Source of the DNA: a virus
Length of the DNA: 64,000 bases
IMG/VR virus record: IMGVR_UViG_3300021178_000001
Coordinates: 50,256 to 114,255 of that record
Strand: one strand, 5' to 3'
Positions within the stretch are counted from its first letter, which is position 1, and every line of letters begins with the position of its first letter. The notes under the pieces were generated by a model. The model made no database searches. It saw nothing but the letters and a program-made list of their open reading frames with translations, and was not told the origin of the DNA. Below, in pieces: positions 7,303 to 15,463 of the stretch. The position numbers and the translations under genes were made by a program.

Positions 7303-7900
7303 TTTCGATCTCCTTTAAAACTCTCTCAAATTCTTTCATGAACATTCGTTTAGCAGTCATCGGACTAACCGGAAACAACGGGTGCACTAAGTACTTTTTA
7401 GACTCGTAAGACTTTATGATATCCCACTGGCTGATGTCTTCAAACAACAATTTAGCTTCAGTAGAAAGAGCTATCAAATCCGCGGTCTTTACTCTCGCTA
7501 ACGTTCTCTCGTCCCATCGGATCTTGAACTTCTTCGCTATCTTGACGGCCAGTTGTTCCTCCAACTCTTTGAACTGCGGGAGCAAGTCTTTTAAAGGCGT
7601 CGTTATGTCACCCACGTATGCCTCGGTCGCGTCGTGCAGCAGTCCCGCCCAGATAGCGTTGGTGTCTTGCGGATATGCGTCTCGGATGATCCTAGACACT
7701 AGGACAGAGTGTTCGGCCACTGAATAAAAACTCCGACAGTGCCCAGAAAATCGGCACAAGTTTGACAAAGCGTGGGCTATGTCGTCTACGACTACGGCGC
7801 TCAGTTTACCCACTTTGGGGTCGAAGTGCTCTCCGTTTCTAGTCTGGACACAGAATCCCCGGTTTAACTTAACTTTTGTCGTCTTCTTTCGATTTGTCAC
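7295..7900 (-). CDS. HD-domain phosphohydrolase, YfbR-like 5'-deoxynucleotidase
   Basis: GTG 7900 is the best start because GAGGAG lies seven bases upstream; a TTG at 7927 would extend the frame without a site. The HD motifs are visible: AEHSVLV (first His), LLHDATEAYVGD (His-Asp pair and nearby Glu/Asp), and VKTADLIAL (last Asp). The arrangement matches phage YfbR-like enzymes that remove phosphate from deoxynucleoside monophosphates. With ThyX two genes downstream, it probably tunes pyrimidine pools. 201 residues. Confidence 0.75.
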   Translation of the reverse strand: MTNRKKTTKVKLNRGFCVQTRNGEHFDPKVGKLSAVVVDDIAHALSNLCRFSGHCRSFYSVAEHSVLVSRIIRDAYPQDTNAIWAGLLHDATEAYVGDITTPLKDLLPQFKELEEQLAVKIAKKFKIRWDERTLARVKTADLIALSTEAKLLFEDISQWDIIKSYESKKYLVHPLFPVSPMTAKRMFMKEFERVLKEIENE

Positions 7901-8162
7901 AGTCGAACTCCTCGAGACGCTTTTCAAGTCCCGGTCTAAAATGTTTTATGAAGTCCAGGCGCCACTCGTCTTGCGTCATCATCTTTGAACTCTTCTCCTC
8001 GACGTGCTCCCTCCGCGGGCGCTCCGGCTTCATGATGTTGTCCAACTCTTGGCGCAAAGCTCTATTTTCTTTGCGCAGCTGGTTCAACATCGACTTTAAG
8101 TCCTTTACAGTCTCTCTCAACCTACGTTCACCGTTCTTCGGGTAAGTCACGCTGCGCCTCAC
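7869..8162 (-). CDS. Coiled-coil hypothetical protein, 97 residues
   Basis: GTG start at 8162 with a GAGGG site six bases upstream. Residues 14-45 (including VKDLKSMLNQLRKENRALR) form a strong coiled coil; the C-terminus is highly charged. It is the first gene after a minus-strand promoter, and its end overlaps the HD gene. Function unknown. Confidence 0.6.
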   Translation of the reverse strand: MRRSVTYPKNGERRLRETVKDLKSMLNQLRKENRALRQELDNIMKPERPRREHVEEKSSKMMTQDEWRLDFIKHFRPGLEKRLEEFDCDKSKEDDKS

Positions 8163-8182
8163 TTAGATCCCTCTTTCAACTT

Positions 8183-8188
8183 ATTATA
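8183..8188 (-). promoter_or_regulatory. Minus-strand -10 box (TATAAT)
   Basis: TATAAT on the minus strand lies 21 bases before the GTG at 8162. A GTGACT hexamer 17 bases upstream could serve as a weak -35. It would drive the nucleotide-metabolism and lipoprotein operon. Confidence 0.5.
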
Positions 8189-8203
8189 GAGTATCACGCC
8201 TCT

Positions 8204-9676
8204 TCAGTCACAGGAAATTCTATTTATCGGACACTCAAAGTTTCGACCATAAATGTCAATTCTTTGTACAGTGTGCTTTTTCATGTATTTGGTTCTTAAA
8301 AAGTCGAAATCGTGAATTTTAGCTATATTTTTACCCTCAAAGAGTCGTACAGCTCTACCTACGGCTTGGACTATGACGATCTCGGACTTGCCACCCTGGC
8401 ACATAATCAAAACATCGGTAGATTTTATATCGATCCCCTCTCCAATTACTGAGGACCCAATGAGAATCCGAAATCGCTTGTCGTTGAAAGCCTTTATAGT
8501 GTTGTTGACGACTTCTTTCTTGTCATCACCCGAGATGTACATGTTGTCGAACCCGTGCATCTTCAAGAACTCATGGAAGATGAGACCAGCTTTGTCTTTA
8601 TTCTTGACTAGAATCAAAATCTGCTCGTTGTCTCCCGACTGGTTGCAGATCTCGAGAACTTTGTTGAGGATGACTTGAGACCCGCAGTAGTTGTTGTCAT
8701 ATTCCTTCGGGTAAGACCTATTAGGTTTTCCTTGCAACTCATGAATGTTGACCTCGATCGGTGTGAGGTACCCTTCCTCGATTGCTCTGTGCGCGGGATA
8801 GCGAAAGAGGACATTCGAGAGAAACCCCCACATGTCTAAAGACTTGGAGTCGTTGCGAAGGAACGTGCCCGTGAACCCGAAGCGATAGTAGATATGGTCT
8901 AACTCATTGAGAAGGTTAGTGTAACTGGCACTTCCGGCGTGGTGAATTTCGTCGACGAACAGTGCCTCGACGTCTTTCAAGACACTCTGGATCTCTCCAC
9001 TCTTTTGCAGCGAAGCGAGAGTTTGAACGGTAGCGATGCGGATCGGAGCCAGTTTCTTTCCAGACCTGACTCTCTTAGAATCTACCGTCTCCACGGCGTG
9101 ACGACCGAACCAACTGACAAAGTCATTTTCAAGCTGAAGTCCTAGTCCCACGGACGGCACGATCACTAGGGAAACCATGCTGAGCTCTTTTATAAGGTAT
9201 CCGGCAACCAGCGATTTTCCGCTGCCTACAGCCGCTTCAAAGACTCCCCGTCCTTCTTTTAACCCCAACTCTATCATCTCTCTTTGGTAGTACCGCATCT
9301 CGTGCGGCTTGTTGTTCCACTTCAAGACGAGCGAGTTAGTCGGTACCTTGCGGTGGTCGATCTCTCGGCACTTAGTGCTCAAAGTTTTGACAACTTCGCG
9401 GACTATGTTGAGGTGTCCGGTCGGAAACACGTCGTCGTGGAACCAGCATACCCACTCGCTCTTCTTGAGAGCACTGATTCTTCCGAGAGTCATGTGGTAC
9501 ATCTTAGTGTTGTTGAACCGCTTCGCTTGGTTGAGTTGGAAGAAGAGTTGTCCAAGTTCAGCGTCGATGTCGTTGCGATAAGTCAAGACCTCTTTTACGA
9601 GTTCTCGCACGTTCGCGGGAACGTCTCCAGTCAACTTACAAAAAGAGTTGCGAATTTCGAGGTTCATCTCCACCAT
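8204..9676 (-). CDS. SF2 DEAD/DEAH-type DNA helicase (UvsW-like)
   Basis: 490 residues. Walker A is AAVGSGKS with Lys154, preceded by a Q-motif-like RYYQREMI. Motif II is DEIH near residue 240, motif III FTGTF, and motif VI QAVGRAVR near residue 447. The order and size match phage UvsW-type helicases, which act in replication-fork regression and recombination-dependent replication. It lies upstream of the minus-strand operon, transcribed divergently from groEL. Confidence 0.8.
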   Translation of the reverse strand: MVEMNLEIRNSFCKLTGDVPANVRELVKEVLTYRNDIDAELGQLFFQLNQAKRFNNTKMYHMTLGRISALKKSEWVCWFHDDVFPTGHLNIVREVVKTLSTKCREIDHRKVPTNSLVLKWNNKPHEMRYYQREMIELGLKEGRGVFEAAVGSGKSLVAGYLIKELSMVSLVIVPSVGLGLQLENDFVSWFGRHAVETVDSKRVRSGKKLAPIRIATVQTLASLQKSGEIQSVLKDVEALFVDEIHHAGSASYTNLLNELDHIYYRFGFTGTFLRNDSKSLDMWGFLSNVLFRYPAHRAIEEGYLTPIEVNIHELQGKPNRSYPKEYDNNYCGSQVILNKVLEICNQSGDNEQILILVKNKDKAGLIFHEFLKMHGFDNMYISGDDKKEVVNNTIKAFNDKRFRILIGSSVIGEGIDIKSTDVLIMCQGGKSEIVIVQAVGRAVRLFEGKNIAKIHDFDFLRTKYMKKHTVQRIDIYGRNFECPINRISCD

Positions 9677-10000
9677 TCTACTGTGCTTTTGGTGAAGTCA
9701 AAGTTTATTTTCAAAAAAGTCAAATTTTGGTGTATTTTTCTCTCTTCAAAAGATATAATAAACTATGTATAACATGCTAATGAGTAACTAAGCAGCGATT
9801 TAGCAAACATGAATTACTTGTATCTAGTAATTCATTATTCCTTTTTATCTAAAGAAATAAGAGTTAAACTGATTTTAAAGTGAAATCAGAACCGCTTCCT
9901 TTTGTCTCGTGTGGTAAGTTGAGTCGAAGTAATTCCGCGCGGCGCAGTATACGACTTGACTAACAGTGGGTTAAGATTGGTGTAACACGGAGACTCTTCA
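9677..10000. promoter_or_regulatory. Divergent intergenic region with likely promoters
   Basis: These 324 bases separate the divergent helicase and groEL genes and are AT-rich. A plus-strand TATAAT lies at 9754-9759 and a minus-strand TGT-TATACA at 9766-9771, so the two units may have nearly back-to-back promoters. A TTGACT at 9955-9960 closer to groEL may be a -35 element, but its -10 is not convincing. GGAG precedes the groEL ATG. I see no gene or RNA here. Confidence 0.5.
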
Positions 10001-11623
10001 ATGCAAAAACAGATCATAAACGCCAAAGACTTCCTTCAGTCCAAGATGGACGGCATGGCTGAACTAGCCGACATCGTGAAGAAGACCTTGGGTCCCGGAG
10101 GTCTTCCCATAATTTTAGAACGAGTCGGGCAAGCGCTCGACGGTTCACCCTTGGGTCCAAAGATCACCAAGGACGGCGTCTCGGTAGCCGAGGAGTGCGC
10201 TTCTGAAGACAAGGCCAAAGACGTCGTGATTCAAGCCGTAAAGGCTATTTGCAGAAAAACTAACTCCGACGCCGGAGACGGCACGACTACGGCCATAGTT
10301 TTGGGCCAAGCCATTCTTCAAGAAACTCAAAAGATCTTGCAAGACGATCCTTCACTCAACCCACAACTAGTCAAGGAAGACATAGAACTGGTGGCTGCGA
10401 GAGTCATAGAGAAACTAAAGAGTTTAGCCGTTAAAGTGTCCGACATGAAGGCCATCGAGGAAGTTGCGACTATCTCAGCCAACGGCGACCGATCGATAGG
10501 TCAAGTCATTCGCATGGCCTTCGAGCACGTCGGAGCCGAGGGTGTCGTCACCGTGGACGAGGGTTCTGGATCAGAAGTTACTCTAGACGTAGTCGAGGGA
10601 TACCGCTTCAACCGTGGAGCTCAGTCTAGATCCGACTTCTTCAACAACAAGGACCGAACTCACTTCGAAGCTGAGAAAGCCGCGATCGTCTTTTTTGACG
10701 GCAAACTACTCAACTTCACCGACATTATCCCGACCATTCAGTTGTTGGCCGGAGTCGACAAGGAAACTGGACAAGCTTCCAAGAAGTTGCCGCCAGTCAT
10801 ATTTGTGGCCAACGAGTTCAGTCGCGACGTGATTCAGTTCATGCTGATCCAGAAGATGGAGCGCGGAATGCAGCTGTGCGCCATCGAGGGTCCTCACATG
10901 AGTCACGTGAGAACTGGATACTACGACGACATGGCGGCTTACACCGGTGGAAGTCGGTTGGGTAACGGAGCTAGGTCACTCTCGGCCATCATAGAAGAGG
11001 ACATCGGGTACATAGACAAGATCGTTTCGGACCAGTACAAAACGACTATGTACGAGGGCAACGGTTCGGAAGAGTCAGTCTTAGAGCGAGTAGATCAGTT
11101 GAAAGCTTTGAAGGCGAAAGCCGAGAGTCCGTACGACGCTCAAGTCGTGAACGACCGCATCGCCGCGCTCACTAACGGAATCGCGAAGATCGGCGTAGGC
11201 GGAGCCACAGAACTAGAGATCAAAGAGAAGTACGACCGCATCGAGGATGCTCTCAACGCCTCGCGAGCCGCGATTCAAGAAGGAGTGGTAGTCGGAGGCG
11301 GAGTAACCCTCCTAAGAATAGCCGTCGAGATGTCTCCCGATTCCGTCGGAGCTAAGATCATGCAAAAAGCTCTGCAGTCGCCGTTTCGTCAGATCTTGGA
11401 CAACATCGGTCTCAAAGAAGATGCAGTCAACGACATCGCGCTGTTAGTTTTAGAAGAAGAAGGAACCATCTACGACGCGCGGGATAAAAGAATTAAGAAC
11501 GCCTCGGAAGCTGGTATCATAGACCCAGTTAAGGTTACTCGAACGGCGTTGGAGAATGCTGTCAGTATCGCAGGTTTGCTGAGCACCGCGGGTGGTGCGA
11601 TTGTCTACAAAAAAGATAAGTAA
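10001..11623 (+). CDS. groEL: Chaperonin GroEL (Hsp60), phage-encoded
   Basis: 540 residues, close to the usual length. The ATP-site motifs are all present: KTLGPGG near residue 28, KDGVSVAEE near 50, AGDGTTTA near 91-98, and the late VGGATELE and VVGGGVTLL segments near 395-432. The Asp of DGTTT needed for hydrolysis is kept. The C-terminus ends YKKDK and lacks the GGM repeat. The apical region is diverged from bacterial GroEL. It folds proteins in a double-ring cage, with a GroES cap apparently supplied by the phage gene at 40654. A strong terminator follows, so it is a separate transcription unit. Confidence 0.95.
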   Translation: MQKQIINAKDFLQSKMDGMAELADIVKKTLGPGGLPIILERVGQALDGSPLGPKITKDGVSVAEECASEDKAKDVVIQAVKAICRKTNSDAGDGTTTAIVLGQAILQETQKILQDDPSLNPQLVKEDIELVAARVIEKLKSLAVKVSDMKAIEEVATISANGDRSIGQVIRMAFEHVGAEGVVTVDEGSGSEVTLDVVEGYRFNRGAQSRSDFFNNKDRTHFEAEKAAIVFFDGKLLNFTDIIPTIQLLAGVDKETGQASKKLPPVIFVANEFSRDVIQFMLIQKMERGMQLCAIEGPHMSHVRTGYYDDMAAYTGGSRLGNGARSLSAIIEEDIGYIDKIVSDQYKTTMYEGNGSEESVLERVDQLKALKAKAESPYDAQVVNDRIAALTNGIAKIGVGGATELEIKEKYDRIEDALNASRAAIQEGVVVGGGVTLLRIAVEMSPDSVGAKIMQKALQSPFRQILDNIGLKEDAVNDIALLVLEEEGTIYDARDKRIKNASEAGIIDPVKVTRTALENAVSIAGLLSTAGGAIVYKKDK

Positions 11624-11643
11624 CTAGGATGGTTTTCGGCAGG

Positions 11644-11712
11644 TCCCTTAGGTCAGCAGTTCTAAGCACTTCTCCCCCCCTCCAAAGTGCAACTGGTCTA
11701 AGGGATTTTTTA
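11644..11712 (+). terminator. Rho-independent terminator after groEL
   Basis: TCCCTTAG (11644-11651) pairs with CTAAGGGA (11698-11705), with inner helices CAGTT/AACTG and GCACTT/AAGTGC, and a run of T follows directly. The loop contains a C tract. This closes the groEL transcription unit. Confidence 0.85.
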
Positions 11713-11742
11713 TTTCTAAAGTCCAATGATTCACCCAACTTT

Positions 11743-11770
11743 TTGATAAAATTTAGTATCTCGGTACATT
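11743..11770 (+). promoter_or_regulatory. Sigma70-type promoter before class II RNR gene
   Basis: TTGATA (11743-11748) and TACATT (11765-11770) are spaced by 16 bases and lie just after the groEL terminator and 14 bases before the nrdJ ATG at 11784. This is one of the few sites here with a recognisable -35. Confidence 0.5.
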
Positions 11771-11783
11771 ACAGAGGACCTCA

Positions 11784-13559
11784 ATGTTCAAGCCAGTTGG
11801 ATTTTCTGAAGTAATTTTTAAAGACAGATACGGTTTTACTAGTGAAGAAAGTTGGACCCAAGCTTGTCGCAGAGTTGCCAAACAAGCGGCCATAGCTGAG
11901 AAACCTCTAAAAGTAGAAGTCTACGAAGATAAATTCTACGACGACTTAGTCAACAACTATTTCGTACCAGGCGGTCGCATTTGGTACAACTCTGGTCGTC
12001 CTAATCCTCAATTGCTAAATTGTTTCGTGTTGAACGAAGACCTCGACTCCAAGGAAGGCTGGGGTCGTCTGTTGTACGAGAACGTCGTGACCGGAATGAC
12101 TGGTGGTGGGTGCGGACAAGACTTCAGCGAGATCCGTCCCAACGGCGCCGAGATCAATGGTCACCGTGGAGTCTGTCCTGGACCTTTAGGTCTGATGCGC
12201 GGAGTGAATGCCGGTTCCCACATGGTGCGAGCTGGAGGCGGTCGTCGCGCCGCCAACATGTTTTCTGTAGATTCTACGCATCCGGACGTTTTAGAAATCA
12301 TCGACGCCAAGCTCGTCAAGGGCGAGCTCGACATGGCTAACGTTTCCATACGATTCAAGAACGTCACCGGCTTCGTTAAAGCAGTCATAGAAGACGGATC
12401 GTGGGAACTTAGTTGGAAGGGTAAGTACAAGCGAGTTATTAAAGCTAGAGATCTATGGGACAAGATAGTGAGCAACGCCTGGAACAACGCCGAACCAGGC
12501 ATCCTCAACATGGAACTAGCACTGTCTGAGAGCACTATTTACTACATAGAAGAGCTAATCACCACCAACCCATGTGGTGAGATCTTCTTGACTAAGTACG
12601 GAAACTGCTGTCTCGGACACTTAGTGCTAACACGTTTCATCAATAATGGAAAAGTTAACTGGCAGTTATTAGGCGAAGTGATTCGCAACAGCGTTCGTTT
12701 CTTAGACAATATTCTGGACGTTAACTCATACCCGTTGCCTGAAATGAAAGCAGCTTCGCAGAAACTTCGAAGAATTGGTCTAGGCACTACTGGACTCGCC
12801 GACATGCTAGCTATGCTTGGTATCAAGTACGGTTCGAAAGAAGGCAACGAGTTTAAGGACAAACTCTTCCGATTCATATCTAAAGCGTCCTACGAAGCCT
12901 CGGTGATGCTCGCCGTAGAAAAAGGAGCTTTCCCGGCTTGTAAGCCAGAGATGCATGTCAACTCCGGTTACGTAAAGCGCATGACCGATAAGATCCGTTC
13001 TCTCATCCGCGAACACGGTATCAGAAATTGTGCCTTGCTCACTCAGGCGCCGACGGGTACCGTATCGATCTTGTCGGGCAACTGCTCGTCCGGCATCGAA
13101 CCCATGTTCGCGTTCGCTTACTGGAGAACTTACTGGGACGGAGAAGTACGCAAGTCTGAGCTGTGTTTTCACCCGTTGTTCGTAGAGTTCATGAATCAAG
13201 GCAAGTCGGTGGAACACTTCGTGGCTTCCCACGAGCTCTCAGTGCGAGACCACATGGAAGTTCAGAAAGTTATTCAGTACCACATCGACAACGCGTGCAG
13301 CAAGACTATAAACATGCCGGAGTGCTACCCAATAGAAGACATGGCCAAGCTATGGCTCGAGTACTTGCCGTTCCTCAAAGGCACGACTTTTTATCGAGAA
13401 AACTCTAGAAAGTTCATCAACGCCAAGGGTGAAGAGGAAGCGCCACCGTTGACGCCGATTCCACTCGAAGAAGCGGTCCGACTGTACAAAGAGAAGTTAA
13501 CCGCAAAAACTGAAGTGGCTGAAACTAATGATTGTCCAAATGGAAGTTGTAGTATATAA
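11784..13559 (+). CDS. nrdJ: Ribonucleotide reductase, class II (adenosylcobalamin-dependent)
   Basis: 591 residues with the ribonucleotide reductase core. The substrate-loop Cys is in LLNCFVL, the radical and catalytic segment is TNPCGEI near residue 260, and QAPTGTVS lies near 420. A C-terminal CPNGSC pair would re-reduce the active site. No small-subunit gene is present and the arrangement fits monomeric class II enzymes, which use vitamin B12 and work with or without oxygen. It makes dNTP precursors for phage DNA. A GAGG site precedes the ATG. Confidence 0.85.
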   Translation: MFKPVGFSEVIFKDRYGFTSEESWTQACRRVAKQAAIAEKPLKVEVYEDKFYDDLVNNYFVPGGRIWYNSGRPNPQLLNCFVLNEDLDSKEGWGRLLYENVVTGMTGGGCGQDFSEIRPNGAEINGHRGVCPGPLGLMRGVNAGSHMVRAGGGRRAANMFSVDSTHPDVLEIIDAKLVKGELDMANVSIRFKNVTGFVKAVIEDGSWELSWKGKYKRVIKARDLWDKIVSNAWNNAEPGILNMELALSESTIYYIEELITTNPCGEIFLTKYGNCCLGHLVLTRFINNGKVNWQLLGEVIRNSVRFLDNILDVNSYPLPEMKAASQKLRRIGLGTTGLADMLAMLGIKYGSKEGNEFKDKLFRFISKASYEASVMLAVEKGAFPACKPEMHVNSGYVKRMTDKIRSLIREHGIRNCALLTQAPTGTVSILSGNCSSGIEPMFAFAYWRTYWDGEVRKSELCFHPLFVEFMNQGKSVEHFVASHELSVRDHMEVQKVIQYHIDNACSKTINMPECYPIEDMAKLWLEYLPFLKGTTFYRENSRKFINAKGEEEAPPLTPIPLEEAVRLYKEKLTAKTEVAETNDCPNGSCSI

Positions 13560-13566
13560 TTAATCT

Positions 13567-14796
13567 ATGCATGATTCTAGAACTAAAGGATTTAAATCTC
13601 AAGAATTAATTTCTAAGGAAGAGTTAGAACTTTATGATGGCTCAACTAATAAAGAAATATCGGTGAAAACGGGAAGATCTATTTATATAGTTAAGAGATC
13701 TCTAATCCATCATGGACTTTACGTAGGAAAAGTTTATTTTACAAAGTGTCTAAGTTGTCAAAAAGAATTCGGAGACTTTGTTAAAGGAGCAAAATTTTGT
13801 TGTAATACTTGCAAACATTCAGGCCAATCTATATGGAATAGGGGACTAACAAAGACCGATTCTGAGATACTTCGCGCAAGTAGCGTTCGCATGAGAGGCA
13901 ATAAACTAGGGCATTTAATCGACTATTCCAAAAAAGCTGTAAAGAAACTTTTCTTACCTACTTTAGGAGTTGAAATAGACCATGATACAAGATCCAACCT
14001 AGAAAAAGAATGGTTACTTTTAGTAGATAAAGAACCTGGAATTAAAAAAATAGAAAGATGCGCTTTTTCAGTTCCTTTTCTTGATGATCAAAGAAAAGAA
14101 AAAAATTATTATCCAGATTTTATAGTTTATTGGGAAACTGGGGTGAAGTGGTTGGTAGAGGTGAAAGGATTAGCTACAGATTTAGATTATAGAAAATTCG
14201 AACAAACGAATTATTGGGCTAAAGATAATGGATATGACTATAGAATAATAACTACTGGAATGGTGAAACAAAATAGTTGGAGTCGAGTGTACTCACATTA
14301 TAAAAATATTAAAATAGAAAGCCATGAGTGGATGGGAATGAACCACGCGTGTGCATGGTCTAGATCATCAGCATCAAATAGATTGCAAGTCGGGTGTGTC
14401 ATATTTTCAATGGATTTTGAAGAAATATTTTCTTACGGATACAATGGAGATGAGAGAGGAGGATGCAATATTCCTACAAGTAGTGCACCCGGATGTGACA
14501 AATTTTTACACGCAGAAGAAAACGCACTTTTAAAGTTAAAAACTAGAGATGCTTGTAAGATGTTTATCACGGACTCTCCATGCGAAATGTGTGCAAAAAG
14601 AATAATAAATTCAGGAAATATAAAAGAAGTTTACTATCTAAGACCATACAGAGACATGACTGGAGTAGGACTTTTAGCGAGAGCGGGAATAAAAGTTTAC
14701 AATTTCGTACTTGTAGATCATTTGGGAAAACCTTTTTCGGCAGACCATGCATACGAGCATCTAAGACCAGCTAGTCATGATAAGTTTCCGTCTTAG
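13567..14796 (+). CDS. Fusion: zinc-finger/PD-(D/E)XK endonuclease plus dCMP deaminase
   Basis: 409 residues in two parts. Residues 1-265 hold a helix-turn-helix-like start, a CxxC...CCxxC zinc module (FTKCLSCQKEF, FCCNTCK) and a PD-(D/E)XK-like core (YPDFIVYW and LVEVKG, near 180-202), a nuclease of the homing or Vsr/TnsA type. Residues 270-400 are a zinc-dependent dCMP deaminase: His-Ala-Glu at HAEENA near 315 and PCEMC near 338-342. The deaminase would produce dUMP for ThyX. The whole gene is AT-rich and differs from its neighbours in codon use, so it arrived as a unit. Whether the nuclease half is active is unknown. Confidence 0.75.
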   Translation: MHDSRTKGFKSQELISKEELELYDGSTNKEISVKTGRSIYIVKRSLIHHGLYVGKVYFTKCLSCQKEFGDFVKGAKFCCNTCKHSGQSIWNRGLTKTDSEILRASSVRMRGNKLGHLIDYSKKAVKKLFLPTLGVEIDHDTRSNLEKEWLLLVDKEPGIKKIERCAFSVPFLDDQRKEKNYYPDFIVYWETGVKWLVEVKGLATDLDYRKFEQTNYWAKDNGYDYRIITTGMVKQNSWSRVYSHYKNIKIESHEWMGMNHACAWSRSSASNRLQVGCVIFSMDFEEIFSYGYNGDERGGCNIPTSSAPGCDKFLHAEENALLKLKTRDACKMFITDSPCEMCAKRIINSGNIKEVYYLRPYRDMTGVGLLARAGIKVYNFVLVDHLGKPFSADHAYEHLRPASHDKFPS

Positions 14797-14863
14797 TATA
14801 CGAAATTTGACAAATACACTAAGATAGAGATTGAACCCACGAAGTAACAGAAGAGGTTTCAAG

Positions 14864-15430
14864 ATGAAAGAACGGTTTGTAGGCGGTGAAGTAGTAACAG
14901 TTAGGTTCGACGACGCAGTGTCTTCCAACGCTTACTTAGTTGACTCAGACGACGGCGAAGGGACTGTACTGTTAAAGCATCCACTGTTCCCGTCTTGTCT
15001 CTTGCGTTTTCCTAAGAGTGATCTCGATCAAGTGGCTCCCAACGTCAAGGACTCTACAGAACGCTCGCTAGACTTCGCCAACGCCAACGCTAAGTACTTG
15101 GACTATAACACTTTAGCCGACCACGAGGCTTTGTGTCTTTATTTCGTAGTGCGTCGAAAGTTGACTCCTAGACAAAAAAATCTACTCTCTAACATTTGCG
15201 GACAAATTGCTGGCATTAAACTAAACGACGATATAAAATACGCCATGAGTTTAGTCGCGGCGCACGAGGCCATACTAGACGAGTTCAACCTCATGTGGTA
15301 CCGCAACTTCAGCGGATTATTTTCTGGTCGTCAAAACATCACTAGTAAAAAACAGCGTTCCGCTATCTTTAACATCGCGGGATTCGTCTTAGCCGAACTT
15401 GAGAGACCTTCGGTACCCAAAAAGGTATAA
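14864..15430 (+). CDS. Hypothetical protein, 188 residues
   Basis: ATG 14864 (MKERFVGGEVV) has AGAGG seven bases upstream and is preferred to 14831. The N-terminal 60 residues look like a small beta barrel (VVTVRFDDAV, GTVLLKHPLFPSCLLRFP). The C-terminal part is helical. No family recognised. It precedes the A1-like gene. Confidence 0.6.
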   Translation: MKERFVGGEVVTVRFDDAVSSNAYLVDSDDGEGTVLLKHPLFPSCLLRFPKSDLDQVAPNVKDSTERSLDFANANAKYLDYNTLADHEALCLYFVVRRKLTPRQKNLLSNICGQIAGIKLNDDIKYAMSLVAAHEAILDEFNLMWYRNFSGLFSGRQNITSKKQRSAIFNIAGFVLAELERPSVPKKV

Positions 15431-15431
15431 T
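15424..15431 (+). promoter_or_regulatory. -10 promoter element (GGTATAAT)
   Basis: GG-TATAAT overlaps the stop of the preceding gene and lies 33 bases before the ATG at 15464, which has an AGGAGAG ribosome site. Confidence 0.45.
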
Positions 15432-15463
15432 CAGTAACTACACCTCATTTCTAGGAGAGACAA

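Noticed and set aside
12807-13232. Minus-strand open frame of 141 residues inside the RNR gene
   Set aside because: It lies wholly within a well-supported gene, has no ribosome site and shows no family pattern. Many such shadow frames arise here from the strong codon bias of the coding strand.
13567-14796. An intein or intron interrupting the dCMP deaminase
   Set aside because: The deaminase motifs lie together at the C-terminus and are not split. No intein splice-junction residues are seen, so a simple fusion is more likely.
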